A DNA stretch of 64,000 nt from an uncultured Tenacibaculum sp. (GCF_947498805.1 NZ_CANMLT010000002.1:124001-188000); one strand, 5' to 3'. Positions 26,399-36,623 are shown, numbered from the stretch's first letter. Numbers and translations: made by a program. The notes: a model not told the origin generated them from the sequence alone.

Positions 26399-28795
26399 AT
26401 GTTACAAGTTTGGTTTAAATTATTTTTTAGAAATAGTAAAAAGAACTGGTTAAATACCTTAATCAATATTGGAGGTCTAACACTTGGGTTAACTGGGTTA
26501 ATTATAGTCTTACTTTACTACAATAAAGAAAACTCATATGATAAATGGAACCCTTATAAAGATGTTGTTTATAAAGTTGGACATTCATGGCCAGATGGTC
26601 AAACGTATGACGATACAACACATCCAGAAGGACCTAAAAGTACAGAGGTTATTCCTGAGATTGTAGATTATATCTCGATGCCTTCTTGGTATAATAGCTC
26701 TTTGTTAAAGGTAAATAATAAAACAGTTTATGCCACAAAAATAGTCTATAGTACTCCTAATTTTTTTGAATTCTTTCCGCATAAAATTGTTGAAGGTAGT
26801 AAGAAAGACATATTAAGCTCTAAAGATTTTATTACCATTTCTTCAGAAATTAAAAAGAAACTATTTGGTTCTAAAAAAGCTCTTGGTAACCTTATTACCT
26901 TCGGAAAAAAGAACTACACTGTTTCAGGAGTTTTTGAAGTAGAGAAACCATCAACTATTGAACCAGAAGTAGTTGTATGGGATATGGCTAATAAGAACAT
27001 GGTGAATAACTGGGATTCATTCTCTAACCATACTTACTATAAAATAAAAGAAGGAGCAGATATAAAAGAGGTAGAGAAAAAGCTCCAACAGGTATTTATT
27101 GATAATCTACATAAGGCTAGTGCCGATAAAGAAGGAATGGCTCTACATGAGTACTTAGAAAAGGAAGCTTCAATTCCTTTTTTAGAAAAACTAAATGGAT
27201 TACGATTACATGCGAGAGGAGATGTTGGACCTTTGGAAGGGAAAGGGAATTACTTGTTATTATTAATAATGATGGGACTTTCAGTGTTTATTATCATTAT
27301 TTCAAGTATCAATTTTATAAACCTTTCGATAGCTTCAGCCAGCTTAAGAGGGAAGGAGGTAGGAATTAAAAAAACTTTAGGGATTTCTACTTTAAATTTT
27401 ACGTTACAATATGTTTTAGAAATAGTTATTCAAGGATTTATCGCTTTACTATTAGCTTTATTAATTACTGAATTAATTTTACCAAGTTTTAATACTTACT
27501 TTAAAACCGACCTAAGCCTTAGTAATGCCAAATTAATTAAGCAAATAAGTCTTTTAACTTTTGTGATTTCTGTATTTATAGGAAGTTTATATGCGCTGTA
27601 TTTACATAAGTTTAAAACTATTGAAGTTTTAAAAGGAAATTTTTCTCGAAGTAAAAACATGGTATTGTTAAGAAATGTCATGTTAGGATTACAGTTTATT
27701 ATTTCCGGTTTTTTCTTAGTAGGAGGTTTGGTGGTGTATCATCAAGTAAGCTATATGAATTCTAAGGATTTAGGATTTTCTGGAGATCAAATATTAGTAG
27801 TGAATTTTGCAAACAATGCGCGCAAATGGGAACGATATCAGCTCGTTAAAAAAGTATTTGGGAATAACCCTAGTATCATATCAATTTCTGCAAGTATGAC
27901 TTCTCCAGGGGCTGATAATGACTTTTCAAACGGAGTATCTTACAAGGATAAAAATGTTGACACCAAATTTATCCCTATGGATTATGGTCATATAGAAATG
28001 ATTAAAGCAGATATGAAATATGGACGAGCATTCTCTGAAAAATTTGCTTCCGATAGTATAAATGGAATTATTTTAAATCAAACAGCTATACAACAATTAG
28101 GTATAGAGAATCCAATAGGGAAAAAAGTAAGAACTTTTGATAAAGAATGTACTGTTGTTGGTGTAGTAAAAGATTATCATTTAGATGGCTTTGATAAAAA
28201 AATTAAGCCAGTTTTCTACTTACACTTTAAGTCAATTCCATGGTTAAAATACAGTTTAAACTCAGTACATTTTAAGATTAAAGAAGGTGAAGAGGAAAAA
28301 GCAATTGCTCAAATAGAAAATTTCTGGAAAACAGAAATCGAACCTGGATATCCATTAACTTATGCCTTTGTAAATAAAGCTTTTGAAAAGACTTTTGAAA
28401 AGTATAAACAGCAACAAACGCTGTTTGGAGTTTTAACTCTTGTAGTTATTTTAGTGGCTTTATTGGGGTTATTTGCCTTGGCAAGTTTAACCATTCAACA
28501 ACGATTAAAAGAAGTAGCCATTCGTAAAACGCTCGGTGCTTCTGTAAAAGAAATTATGTTTCAGCTCATTGTTGGTTTTGTAAGAAACGTATTAATAGCA
28601 ACTATATTTTTAATTCCATTAGCGTATTATTTAATGCAAATATGGCTTGATAACTTTGCGTATCGTATTGAAATGCCAATACTTCCATATATTATTTCAC
28701 CAATTGTTCTAATTTTGTTAGTAATCATTGTTGTTGGAGTAAAAGCATATAATGCAACAAAAATTGATTTGATTAAATATTTAAAATTTGAATAA
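26399..28795 (+). CDS. MacB/FtsX-type ABC permease, copy 3
   Basis: At 798 residues this is the third paralogue, again starting 2 bases after the previous stop with the same junction sequence. It keeps the start MLQVWFKLFFRNSKKNWLN and the C-terminal LGLFALASLTIQQRLKEVA block, but is more diverged than copies 1 and 2 are from each other, including in the last FtsX domain (IVGFVRNVLIATIFLIPLAY). Presumably part of the same exporter family under the sigma-54 promoter. Confidence 0.9.
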   Translation: MLQVWFKLFFRNSKKNWLNTLINIGGLTLGLTGLIIVLLYYNKENSYDKWNPYKDVVYKVGHSWPDGQTYDDTTHPEGPKSTEVIPEIVDYISMPSWYNSSLLKVNNKTVYATKIVYSTPNFFEFFPHKIVEGSKKDILSSKDFITISSEIKKKLFGSKKALGNLITFGKKNYTVSGVFEVEKPSTIEPEVVVWDMANKNMVNNWDSFSNHTYYKIKEGADIKEVEKKLQQVFIDNLHKASADKEGMALHEYLEKEASIPFLEKLNGLRLHARGDVGPLEGKGNYLLLLIMMGLSVFIIIISSINFINLSIASASLRGKEVGIKKTLGISTLNFTLQYVLEIVIQGFIALLLALLITELILPSFNTYFKTDLSLSNAKLIKQISLLTFVISVFIGSLYALYLHKFKTIEVLKGNFSRSKNMVLLRNVMLGLQFIISGFFLVGGLVVYHQVSYMNSKDLGFSGDQILVVNFANNARKWERYQLVKKVFGNNPSIISISASMTSPGADNDFSNGVSYKDKNVDTKFIPMDYGHIEMIKADMKYGRAFSEKFASDSINGIILNQTAIQQLGIENPIGKKVRTFDKECTVVGVVKDYHLDGFDKKIKPVFYLHFKSIPWLKYSLNSVHFKIKEGEEEKAIAQIENFWKTEIEPGYPLTYAFVNKAFEKTFEKYKQQQTLFGVLTLVVILVALLGLFALASLTIQQRLKEVAIRKTLGASVKEIMFQLIVGFVRNVLIATIFLIPLAYYLMQIWLDNFAYRIEMPILPYIISPIVLILLVIIVVGVKAYNATKIDLIKYLKFE

Positions 28796-28796
28796 G

Positions 28797-29528
28797 ATGA
28801 AAACAAAGCACCTAATTTTTAAAATATTGTTGTGTATTCCTTTATTAGTAGGCGCACAGAGCAAAACTTTTACGGTTGAGAGTTTTAAAAAGGTTATCGT
28901 GAGTCCTCATATAGAAGTAACGTTTAAAAAAGGAACTCAAGAAAAGGTAGAGATTATTGAAAACCATTCCGCGCTAAATATTGACGTAAAAAGTAAAACA
29001 CTGCATTTGTATTTAAATGATGCTAAAATTACTTCTCCAACAAAAAAGATAAAAGTTAATGGAGCTACTCAAAAAGTCCCTATTTATAGAGGAACTTTGG
29101 TAAAGGCTGTTGTTACCTATAAAGATGTAGAGACCTTTTCTTTGAGAGGAGAAGAAGACTTTCTATTTAAAAGCCCAATCGACCAAGATAAATTAACTTT
29201 AAATGTATATGGGGAATCAAAGGTGGTTGTAGAGAAAATGACTCTAAACAAATTGAAAACAACCCTTTATGGAGCTAGTAAGTTTATAATAAATGCCGGA
29301 ACTGTTAATGAACAAAAATATACGGTATACGGAGAAGCTAAAATCAAAGTTTCTCAAGTAAAAAGTAAGCAAACTAAAATTGTTGCTTATGGAGCTGCAA
29401 ATGTAAAAGTAAATACCTCAGACCGATTGAAAGTAACCTCATATGGTGAAGCTAAGGTTTATTATAAAGGAAGCCCTAAAGTATCTAAGGGTATTGTTAT
29501 TGGTGATACAACTATAGAAGCTTTATAA
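28797..29528 (+). CDS. Secreted GIN-domain-like (DUF2807-type) protein
   Basis: Starts at ATG 28797, one base after the permease stop; a TTG nine bases upstream lies inside the permease gene. The 243-residue product opens with a signal peptide (MKTKHLIFKILLCIPLLVGA|QSK). The mature part resembles head-GIN/DUF2807 proteins: FKKVIVSPHIEVTFKKG then a beta-helix-like array with YG[EA][SA][KN] recurring about every 18-20 residues (NVYGESKV, TLYGASKF, TVYGEAKI, VAYGAANV, TSYGEAKV). Last gene of the exporter operon, ahead of a terminator. It may be a cell-surface or periplasmic partner of the permeases. Confidence 0.78.
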   Translation: MKTKHLIFKILLCIPLLVGAQSKTFTVESFKKVIVSPHIEVTFKKGTQEKVEIIENHSALNIDVKSKTLHLYLNDAKITSPTKKIKVNGATQKVPIYRGTLVKAVVTYKDVETFSLRGEEDFLFKSPIDQDKLTLNVYGESKVVVEKMTLNKLKTTLYGASKFIINAGTVNEQKYTVYGEAKIKVSQVKSKQTKIVAYGAANVKVNTSDRLKVTSYGEAKVYYKGSPKVSKGIVIGDTTIEAL

Positions 29529-29533
29529 AAAGA

Positions 29534-29563
29534 AAAAGGAGTTCAATTTGAACTCCTTTTTTT
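29534..29563. terminator. Bidirectional terminator between exporter operon and purL
   Basis: AAAAGGAGTTC (29534-29544) pairs with GAACTCCTTTT (29550-29560) around a 5-base loop, with T runs on both strands; it serves both convergent units. Confidence 0.85.
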
Positions 29564-29570
29564 ATGTTTA

Positions 29571-32500
29571 TTATTGTTTATTTTCTATCCATTTACGGGC
29601 ATTAACAAAAGCTTCTAACCAAGGAGAAACTTCATCCTTTCTACCATCAGGATAATTAGCCCAGTTCCACTGGAAAGTAGAACGTTCTATATGTGGCATG
29701 GTAACTAAGTGTCGTCCAGTAGTATCACACATCATCGCAGTATTATAATCTGAACCATTAGGGTTATTCGGATATCCTTCATAACCGTATTTAGCTACGA
29801 TATTGTAATTTTCTTCTGCTTCTGGTAAATTAAACTTTCCTTCACCATGAGAAATCCAAACTCCCAATTCAGTTCCTGCTAATGTAGATAGCATTACAGA
29901 GTTATTCTCTTGTACCTTCACTGAAGTAAATGAACTTTCGTGCTTCTTAGAATCATTGTGAATCATTTTTCCATGAACTTTGTGTTCTGGATTAATTAAC
30001 TCTAATTCCATCCATAATTGACATCCATTACAGATACCAACAGACAGGGTGTCTTCTCTTTTAAAGAAATTCTTTAAAGCAGTATTGGCCTTTTCATTAT
30101 ATAAAAATGCTCCAGCCCATCCTTTTGCAGACCCTAAAACATCTGAATTAGAGAATCCTCCTACGGCACCAATGAATTGGATGTCTTCTAAGGTTTCTCT
30201 ACCAGAAATTAAATCGGTCATATGCACATCTTTTACATCAAATCCAGCTAAATACATGGCATTTGCCATTTCTCTTTCAGAATTCGACCCTTTTTCGCGA
30301 ATAATAGCGGCTTTAGGTCTTTTACTGATGTTCCCAACACTATCACTTAATTTTCCTGTAAAGTGAGTAGGGAAGCTGTATTGTAAAGGTTGGTTTTTAT
30401 AATTATCAAAACGATCTTTTGCTAAACCATTTGCAGTCTGCTTATTATCTAATAAATACGACGTTTTATACCAAGTGTCTCTTAATTGAGAAACAGGTAA
30501 GGCAAATACATCAGCGTTGTTCTTAATATTTAATCTATCAGACTCAGTAACCATACCAATTTTAAAGAACTCGATATTATTGGTATTAAATACTGCTTCA
30601 ACAGAATCATCAGCTTGGAATACAATTCCTGAATTTTCAGCAAATAATAATTTAATACTGTCGTTTTCACTGATTTGAGATAAATCAATATTTGCTCCAA
30701 TATTTACATCAGCAAAACACAACTCTAATAAAGTGGTTATTAAACCTCCTGAGGCAACGTCATGACCAGCTACAATTTTATCTTCTTTAATTAAATTTTG
30801 AATTACATTAAAGGTAGATTTAAAGAAGTCGTTATTGGTAATAGTAGGAGTAGAGTTTCCTATTTTATTTACAACTTGTGCAAAAGAACTACCTCCTAAT
30901 TTATAGGCATCTTGTGATAAGTTGATATAATAAATACTTCCTTTATTAGGTTTTAATACCGGTTCTATTACTTTAGATATGTCGTTGCAATTTGCTGCAG
31001 CTGAGATAACTACTGTACCAGGAGAAATTACTTCTTCATTAGGATACTTTTGTTTCATTGATAAAGAATCTTTCCCTGTAGGAACGTTGATTCCTAAATC
31101 AATTGCAAAGTCAGATATAGCTTTTACAGCTTTATATAAACGTGCATCTTCGCCTTCATTTTTACATGGCCACATCCAGTTGGCAGATAATGACACCGAC
31201 TGTAAACCATCTTTTAAAGGAGCCCATACTATATTAGATAATGCTTCAGCTATAGAGTTTTTACTTCCAGCTTCAGGAGCAATTAGTCCAGAAATAGGAG
31301 AGTGCCCAATAGTTGTTGCAATTCCTTCTTTTCCTTTATAATCTAAGGCCATAACACCTACGTTGTTCAAAGGAATTTGTAACGAACCAACACATTGTTG
31401 CTTAGCCACTTTTCCTCCAACACATCGGTCTACTTTATTGGTTAACCAATCTTTACAAGCTACTGCTTCTAACTGTAATACTTGCGCTAAATAGTTGGTG
31501 AATTCCTCTTTGTTATAGCTAACCTCATTATAGTTTCTATCTACCGTTTTATCGGTCATAATGGTCTTAGGAGAGCTTCCAAACATGTCTTCTAAAGCCA
31601 AATCCATTGGCTTGTTTCCATTGGTTTTAGATTCAAAAGTAAATCTGTGATCTCCTGTAACATCTCCTACAGTATACATTGGAGAACGCTCACGTTCTGC
31701 AATTCGGTTTAATGTTTCAATATGTTTTTCTGCAATTACCAATCCCATTCTCTCTTGAGATTCGTTTCCAATAATCTCTTTATCAGAAAGGGTTGGATCT
31801 CCAACAGGTAATTTGTCTAAATCGATATTTCCTCCAGTATCTTCTACTAATTCAGATAAACAGTTCAAATGCCCACCAGCACCATGATCGTGAATAGAAA
31901 CAATAAAGTTATCTTCACTTTCAACCATTCCACGAACTGCATTTGCAGCACGTTTTTGCATTTCTGGATTTGAACGTTGTACAGCGTTTAACTCAATTCC
32001 TGTAGAGAACTCACCAGTGTCAGCTGAAGATACAGCTGCACCTCCCATACCAATACGATAATTTTCTCCTCCAAGAATTACAATTTTATCTCCTTCTTTA
32101 GGAATATCTTTTAATGCTTGTTCTTTTTTACCATAACCAATACCTCCGGCTTGCATAATTACCTTATCAAACCCTAGTTTCCTGGCATCTTCCTCATATT
32201 CAAAAGTCAATACAGAACCACAGATTAAAGGCTGTCCGAATTTGTTACCAAAATCAGAAGCTCCATTAGAAGCTTTAATTAAGATATCCATTGGAGTTTG
32301 GTATAACCATTTACGTTCATCCATGCTTTGTTCCCAAGGACGATTTTCTTCTAAACGAGAATAAGAAGTCATATAAACAGCTGTTCCTGCTAGTGGTAAT
32401 GATCCTTTTCCTCCAGCTAATCTATCACGAATTTCTCCTCCAGAACCTGTTGCAGCACCGTTAAAAGGCTCAACAGTAGTAGGGAAGTTGTGTGTTTCTG

Positions 32501-33236
32501 CTTTTAAAGAAATTACTGATTCAAATTCCTTTGTTTCATAATAATCAGGAACATCAGCACTCTTAGGAGCAAATTGCTCTACTTTAGGACCTTCTATAAA
32601 AGCTACATTGTCCTTATATGCTGAAACAATATTATTTGGATTTTGCTTTGACGTTTCTTTTATTAATTTGAATAGGGAAGTAGGTTGCTCTTCACCATCA
32701 ATAACGAAAGTTCCGTTAAATATTTTATGTCTACAGTGTTCGGAATTTACTTGAGAAAAACCAAATACCTCAGAATCTGTTAACTTTCTTCCTATTTTAG
32801 TTGAAACCTCTTCTAAATACTTAATTTCTTCCTCACTAAGCGCTAGTCCTTCTTGCTCGTTATAGCTAGCAATATCTTCTATTTCAAGAATAGCCTCAGG
32901 TTGAATATCAATCGTAAAAGTATCTTGATTAAGTCCATTAAATTTTTGAGAAATCATAGGGTCAAAATCAGAAAAAGCTTCGTTTACATTTTCAAACTCT
33001 TCAATTCTGATAATTCCAGAAATCCCCATATTCTGAGTTATTTCAACTGCATTGGTACTCCATGGAGTAATCATTGCTGCTCTTGGGCCAACAAAAAAGG
33101 CGTCAAGAGACGCCGTGTTTATTTTAGGTTGGTTTCCAAATAACCAAGTAAGTTTTGAAATTGTTGCGGTAGTTAATTCTTCTGTTGTTTGAACAGCAAA
33201 AACTTTGCTGTTTGTGTTTCCAAAGAAATGAATCAT
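29571..33236 (-). CDS. purL: Phosphoribosylformylglycinamidine synthase (large, single-chain)
   Basis: The 1221-residue protein is the fused PurL: an N-terminal PurS-like region, two PurM-like ATP-binding halves ([63 protein letters not shown]), and a C-terminal glutaminase with nucleophile Cys in [10 protein letters not shown] and a late HGEGKF. It turns FGAR to FGAM with glutamine and ATP in purine synthesis. The single-chain form with a glutaminase domain is like the proteobacterial enzyme and is usual in flavobacteria. It is monocistronic; no purine riboswitch was recognised upstream. Confidence 0.96.
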   Translation of the reverse strand: MIHFFGNTNSKVFAVQTTEELTTATISKLTWLFGNQPKINTASLDAFFVGPRAAMITPWSTNAVEITQNMGISGIIRIEEFENVNEAFSDFDPMISQKFNGLNQDTFTIDIQPEAILEIEDIASYNEQEGLALSEEEIKYLEEVSTKIGRKLTDSEVFGFSQVNSEHCRHKIFNGTFVIDGEEQPTSLFKLIKETSKQNPNNIVSAYKDNVAFIEGPKVEQFAPKSADVPDYYETKEFESVISLKAETHNFPTTVEPFNGAATGSGGEIRDRLAGGKGSLPLAGTAVYMTSYSRLEENRPWEQSMDERKWLYQTPMDILIKASNGASDFGNKFGQPLICGSVLTFEYEEDARKLGFDKVIMQAGGIGYGKKEQALKDIPKEGDKIVILGGENYRIGMGGAAVSSADTGEFSTGIELNAVQRSNPEMQKRAANAVRGMVESEDNFIVSIHDHGAGGHLNCLSELVEDTGGNIDLDKLPVGDPTLSDKEIIGNESQERMGLVIAEKHIETLNRIAERERSPMYTVGDVTGDHRFTFESKTNGNKPMDLALEDMFGSSPKTIMTDKTVDRNYNEVSYNKEEFTNYLAQVLQLEAVACKDWLTNKVDRCVGGKVAKQQCVGSLQIPLNNVGVMALDYKGKEGIATTIGHSPISGLIAPEAGSKNSIAEALSNIVWAPLKDGLQSVSLSANWMWPCKNEGEDARLYKAVKAISDFAIDLGINVPTGKDSLSMKQKYPNEEVISPGTVVISAAANCNDISKVIEPVLKPNKGSIYYINLSQDAYKLGGSSFAQVVNKIGNSTPTITNNDFFKSTFNVIQNLIKEDKIVAGHDVASGGLITTLLELCFADVNIGANIDLSQISENDSIKLLFAENSGIVFQADDSVEAVFNTNNIEFFKIGMVTESDRLNIKNNADVFALPVSQLRDTWYKTSYLLDNKQTANGLAKDRFDNYKNQPLQYSFPTHFTGKLSDSVGNISKRPKAAIIREKGSNSEREMANAMYLAGFDVKDVHMTDLISGRETLEDIQFIGAVGGFSNSDVLGSAKGWAGAFLYNEKANTALKNFFKREDTLSVGICNGCQLWMELELINPEHKVHGKMIHNDSKKHESSFTSVKVQENNSVMLSTLAGTELGVWISHGEGKFNLPEAEENYNIVAKYGYEGYPNNPNGSDYNTAMMCDTTGRHLVTMPHIERSTFQWNWANYPDGRKDEVSPWLEAFVNARKWIENKQ

Positions 33237-33302
33237 TATAGTTGTGTTTGTGTTGTTGTTTTAAAGGCGTAAATTTAGTTGTTTTACTTGAATTAAAAGC
33301 AT

Positions 33303-33336
33303 AAAAAAAGCAGTAAAATTAATTACTGCTTTTTTA
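33303..33336 (-). terminator. Terminator of the S41 protease gene
   Basis: GCAGTAA (33310-33316) pairs with TTACTGC (33323-33329), flanked by A and T runs. It lies between purL and the upstream same-strand lipoprotein gene. Confidence 0.8.
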
Positions 33337-33360
33337 TATATAAATAGTTTAAACTATCGT

Positions 33361-34842
33361 TTATTTTAATTGGTTTTTCAAGAATTCGCTCTCAAAATAC
33401 ATTTCAGTTTCAAACTTATTTTCTGATTTTAAAGGTAAAACATCTACATGTTGTTTTGCAGAAACATAAGCTCTAGAACTTACTCCTTTAATTTTATCTA
33501 AGATTGTTTTTAAGATTACTTCGTTTTCATCTCCAAAAGGTAAGAAGTTATTCCAGCTTTCGAATTCATTTACTTCAATGTTAGCAGCAAAACCGTTTGT
33601 ATAATCACTTTGATCTAATTTGTTAAAAATTTGGAAAGTAATTGGTTGCATTGCCATTTTGTGTGTAGAATTTGCCTGAGACTTATCTGTAAAATCAGAA
33701 GCAGGAGCATCATATAAAGTAATTGAACCTACGTTTTTACCATAAGATTTTGTTCCAACAGTTACTACATCAATATAAGGTCTTAATCCGTTAATAATCA
33801 TCTCGCTTGCAGAAGCCGTACTTTCTGAAGTAATTACATATATTTTAGAAAGTCCAGTTAATCTATTTAAAGGAATGTCTTGACCTTGTAAGTAATTTCC
33901 TTGTGCATCATATTGGTAAATTCCACTTAAGAAAGGTAATGTAAATCCTCTACCAGTATGTTTTTTATTATAAACAGTCTTAGCAAAAACTTCTGAATTT
34001 GCAGTACCTTCACCATGAATCATACTTGCTAAATAACCACAAGAAAGAACAGAACCACCTCCATTATAACGGAAATCTAAAATTAATTCTTGGATTCCAG
34101 CAGCTTTAAATTCACCGAAAGCATTATTCAAATCTTTATCATAAGAAGATCTAAATCCACTATATACTAAGTATCCTACTTTTTTACCATCTACATCATC
34201 AAATACCTTCTTAACGTGAATAGCATTATCATTTACCTCTCTTTTAGTAAGAGTTACTTTAGATTTTTGAGTAACACCATCATTTTCTCCAAGAATAAAT
34301 TCTGCGTTATCTTTAAAGTAATCTTGGATTACAGTTTGGTAGTTACTAGTTGTAAAAACTTGATTATTAATACCAATAATAACATCTCCACGTTTTAAAC
34401 CTTTTTCAGCGGCTGGAGAATCCTTAGAAACATGTAGTACTAAAAGTACAATGTTTGTATTGTTTATTCTTAAAGGTTTTGGTCTAAAACCAAAAGAAGT
34501 ACTCGTTCCTTGGAATGCTTTTTCTTGCTCTACATAGTCTTCAATAAACCAAGAAAAACGATCTACTGTACCTTTTTGATATAATAATGATTCGAAAAGT
34601 TTTTGAGGTGTATCAAACGTGTTTAAATAAGTGTTATAGTCACTTGTTTTGTCATCTTTAGTATCGGCTAAGTTAGGAACTTGTTCTTGCCAATTATACC
34701 ATGAATTCATGGCTTGCCATGTAAAATTATTTACAGGATTTTTCAATGCAACAACTTGTGGGTCTGGAGTTGCAACATTATCATCTTTACTACAACTAAC
34801 TAAAAAAACGGTTATCAAACCTAATAATAAAACTCTTTTCAT
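33361..34842 (-). CDS. S41-family (C-terminal processing) protease lipoprotein
   Basis: The 493-residue protein has a lipoprotein signal ending in LVSC (Cys17), an N-terminal helical region, a PDZ domain (about 125-200, KGLKRGDVIIGINNQ) and an S41 protease domain with LILDFRYNGGGSV (about 253-265) and the serine motif TSESTASASE (338-347). Such proteins are envelope-anchored Ctp-like proteases found in many Bacteroidota; their substrates are not known. Monocistronic, with a terminator after it. Confidence 0.9.
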   Translation of the reverse strand: MKRVLLLGLITVFLVSCSKDDNVATPDPQVVALKNPVNNFTWQAMNSWYNWQEQVPNLADTKDDKTSDYNTYLNTFDTPQKLFESLLYQKGTVDRFSWFIEDYVEQEKAFQGTSTSFGFRPKPLRINNTNIVLLVLHVSKDSPAAEKGLKRGDVIIGINNQVFTTSNYQTVIQDYFKDNAEFILGENDGVTQKSKVTLTKREVNDNAIHVKKVFDDVDGKKVGYLVYSGFRSSYDKDLNNAFGEFKAAGIQELILDFRYNGGGSVLSCGYLASMIHGEGTANSEVFAKTVYNKKHTGRGFTLPFLSGIYQYDAQGNYLQGQDIPLNRLTGLSKIYVITSESTASASEMIINGLRPYIDVVTVGTKSYGKNVGSITLYDAPASDFTDKSQANSTHKMAMQPITFQIFNKLDQSDYTNGFAANIEVNEFESWNNFLPFGDENEVILKTILDKIKGVSSRAYVSAKQHVDVLPLKSENKFETEMYFESEFLKNQLK

Positions 34843-34889
34843 AATATTAATTTAACTATTATAATACAACAAGTTAAAACATATATACC

Positions 34890-35675
34890 CTACTTTGGGT
34901 CTATATTTATTCTATCTCGTTCTATTTTTCCTTTTTTTACTGCTTTATAACTTTCATAACAGTTCAGTACAGCCTCAATTAACTGTAAATCACTTGCTTT
35001 TTTAATAAAATACTCTGAATAATTACAATCTCCTAAGAGTTTGTTTAACTCAGCTCTATCCATTTCTAAATACTCCATCATTACCTCTCTATCAAACTTA
35101 CCAGCGAGCATTTTCCTTAAATCATCTTCTTTTTTAAGCTTTTTTAGCTTTTTAAGTTGTCCTGGTTTTTTACCAAATAGATTATATACTAAATCTACTG
35201 GATTTAATATTTGGGCTAGAGGAGACCTTATTTTTTGAGGACGGCCTACTTCATATGTTTGAGGTAAACCATTAATATGTATTCTTGTAAACCTGTCTTT
35301 TGGTACTTGCTTTACATCTACTTCTAAAACACCAATTAACTTTGTAGATTTTATGACGATTTCTTTAACTTCTTCTGGTTTTTCTGCTAATGATATGATC
35401 ACTTCATTTCCTTTTAATAAATCATTCGTTACTTTCAATTTAATTGAAGAAAAACCTAAAAAAGATACTAAAACAGTATCATTTGCCTTTGCTGTTAATT
35501 CAAATAAACCCTCCTCATTAGTTATCGTTCCAACTACGGTATTTAAATTTAAAACATGTGCTGCACTTAGAGGACTTTTCGTTTCAGAATGTACTACTTG
35601 TCCTTTCAATTTACTTTGTGCTTGTATTGCAATACTAAAGAGTATAGCTACAATAAATAATAGTTGTTTTTGCAT
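34890..35675 (-). CDS. Secreted CarboxypepD-regulatory-like domain protein
   Basis: The 261-residue protein has a signal peptide (cut near IQA|QSK), then a CarboxypepD_reg-like beta-sandwich (about 22-95: KLKGQVVHSETKSPLSAAHV, GTITNEEGLFELTA, VLVSFLGFSSI). After the plug-like domain no TonB-dependent barrel follows; instead there is a 160-residue alpha-rich tail with a Lys-Leu repeat (KKLKKLKKEDD). Bacteroidota have many such short relatives of TonB receptor N termini. It is likely a periplasmic or surface protein; function unknown. Confidence 0.8.
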   Translation of the reverse strand: MQKQLLFIVAILFSIAIQAQSKLKGQVVHSETKSPLSAAHVLNLNTVVGTITNEEGLFELTAKANDTVLVSFLGFSSIKLKVTNDLLKGNEVIISLAEKPEEVKEIVIKSTKLIGVLEVDVKQVPKDRFTRIHINGLPQTYEVGRPQKIRSPLAQILNPVDLVYNLFGKKPGQLKKLKKLKKEDDLRKMLAGKFDREVMMEYLEMDRAELNKLLGDCNYSEYFIKKASDLQLIEAVLNCYESYKAVKKGKIERDRINIDPK

Positions 35676-36011
35676 GATGCAATAATAAGTATATTTATAA
35701 TGATAGTCGATAATATTCTTAAAAGATTACCAATTTGATTATCAAATATTGTTCCAGTTTTATAAATAATTGAAAATAAAACAAAAAAAACCCACTCAAA
35801 AAATTGAGTGGGAAAATTGCTATGAAAAAGAAAATTAGGACGTCTCCTAATTAGTTGTAATATAGTGATTTTTTTTCAATCTACAAGATATAATATGTTT
35901 TTTTCTATTTGTTTTTCAGTATAAACTCTAATTTTTAGTTGTAAAAAGAGGTTTTTATACGGTAACTTTTTTATTTTTAATAAGTTAAGAGTAATTTAAA
36001 GAAATCGAATA
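35676..36011. other. 336-base intergenic region with terminator and palindrome
   Basis: Contains the leftward terminator at 35783-35812 and, just right of it, the perfect palindrome AATTAGGACGTCTCCTAATT (35833-35852). On the + strand this lies within the 10-codon frame MKKKIRTSPN (ATG at 35822). The rest is AT-rich sequence with no ORF or promoter box I can support. Confidence 0.4.
35783..35812 (-). terminator. Leftward terminator
   Basis: CCCACTCAA (35791-35799) pairs with TTGAGTGGG (35804-35812); read on the - strand it is followed by eight T. It is about 200 bases after the stop of the interrupted gene at 36012-36520, leaving room for a long 3' UTR or a small RNA. Confidence 0.8.
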
Positions 36012-36520
36012 TTACCTGATTTTCCCAAGTTTTTTTAAAGTACCTAATGAAAAAACAAAAAATATTCCAACAAAACTCAATAAATATCCTCCATATTTAT
36101 CTTTATTTCCTCTAATAAAATAGGGTTCACCGTTCATATCTATAAATTGTACGGTTTTATTAAGTCTTAAATCTCTGTTCTTTTGAAAGGGAGTTTCATC
36201 ATCATGATAAATGATTATTTCATCTCCAATTTTTAACTTATCTAATTGTTCAAATTTGGGACTAAAATCTCCGGTTTCTTTTCCTATGTATAAATCAAAA
36301 ATTAGCGAATGTTCTGTAAGATGTATGTATCTATGATCTCTTTTCTTTAACTTATCAAAGGTTGTATCATAAAAATCAATTTTTCCTTTGACTTGAGTAA
36401 AATCTGTCTTTTCTTTATTTCCTCTGATGGATAAATAAATAAATAAATACCAAATATCGTAATGAAAATACTTGCGAATAGAGCTTGATAGAAGACCTCT
36501 CTGGGTTCTTTAACTTTCAT
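36012..36520 (-). pseudogene. Small membrane-protein gene interrupted by an (ATAA)n repeat frameshift
   Basis: From ATG 36520 the frame gives MKVKEPREVFYQALFASIFI, a start with a membrane helix, but soon after the repeat it is out of phase and stops at 36347. A second - strand frame is open from the repeat to TAA at 36012 (IRGNKEKTDFTQVKGK ... GYLLSFVGIFFVFSLGTL ... KIR). The frames meet at ATAA x4 plus ATA (36431-36449). Adding one 4-base unit joins them into a 170-residue protein with N- and C-terminal TM helices around a soluble domain. Either a phase-variable gene in the OFF state, a recent pseudogene or a sequencing error. Family not recognised. Confidence 0.7.
36431..36449. repeat. Tetranucleotide repeat (ATAA)4 ATA
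   Basis: Nineteen bases of pure tetranucleotide repeat at the exact point where the coding frame shifts in the membrane-protein gene. Gain of one unit or loss of two restores the frame. Confidence 0.9.
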
Positions 36521-36555
36521 AATAGTCAATTTTTGAATTCATAGTCTTAAGAGCC

Positions 36556-36563
36556 CAAAAGTA
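36556..36563 (-). promoter_or_regulatory. -7 promoter box of the interrupted membrane-protein gene
   Basis: TACTTTTG on the - strand, an exact TAnnTTTG match, 35 bases before the ATG at 36520. No TTG at ideal distance. Confidence 0.4.
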
Positions 36564-36623
36564 AGTAATTATTCAACGTTTAATAAAGTAAATATGCTAT
36601 TTGAATAAGGTAAGAAATTGAGT

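Noticed and set aside
21565..28795. Insertion-sequence origin of the permease repeats
   Set aside because: The repeated parts are coding domains of paralogous permeases, with no terminal inverted repeats or transposase gene.
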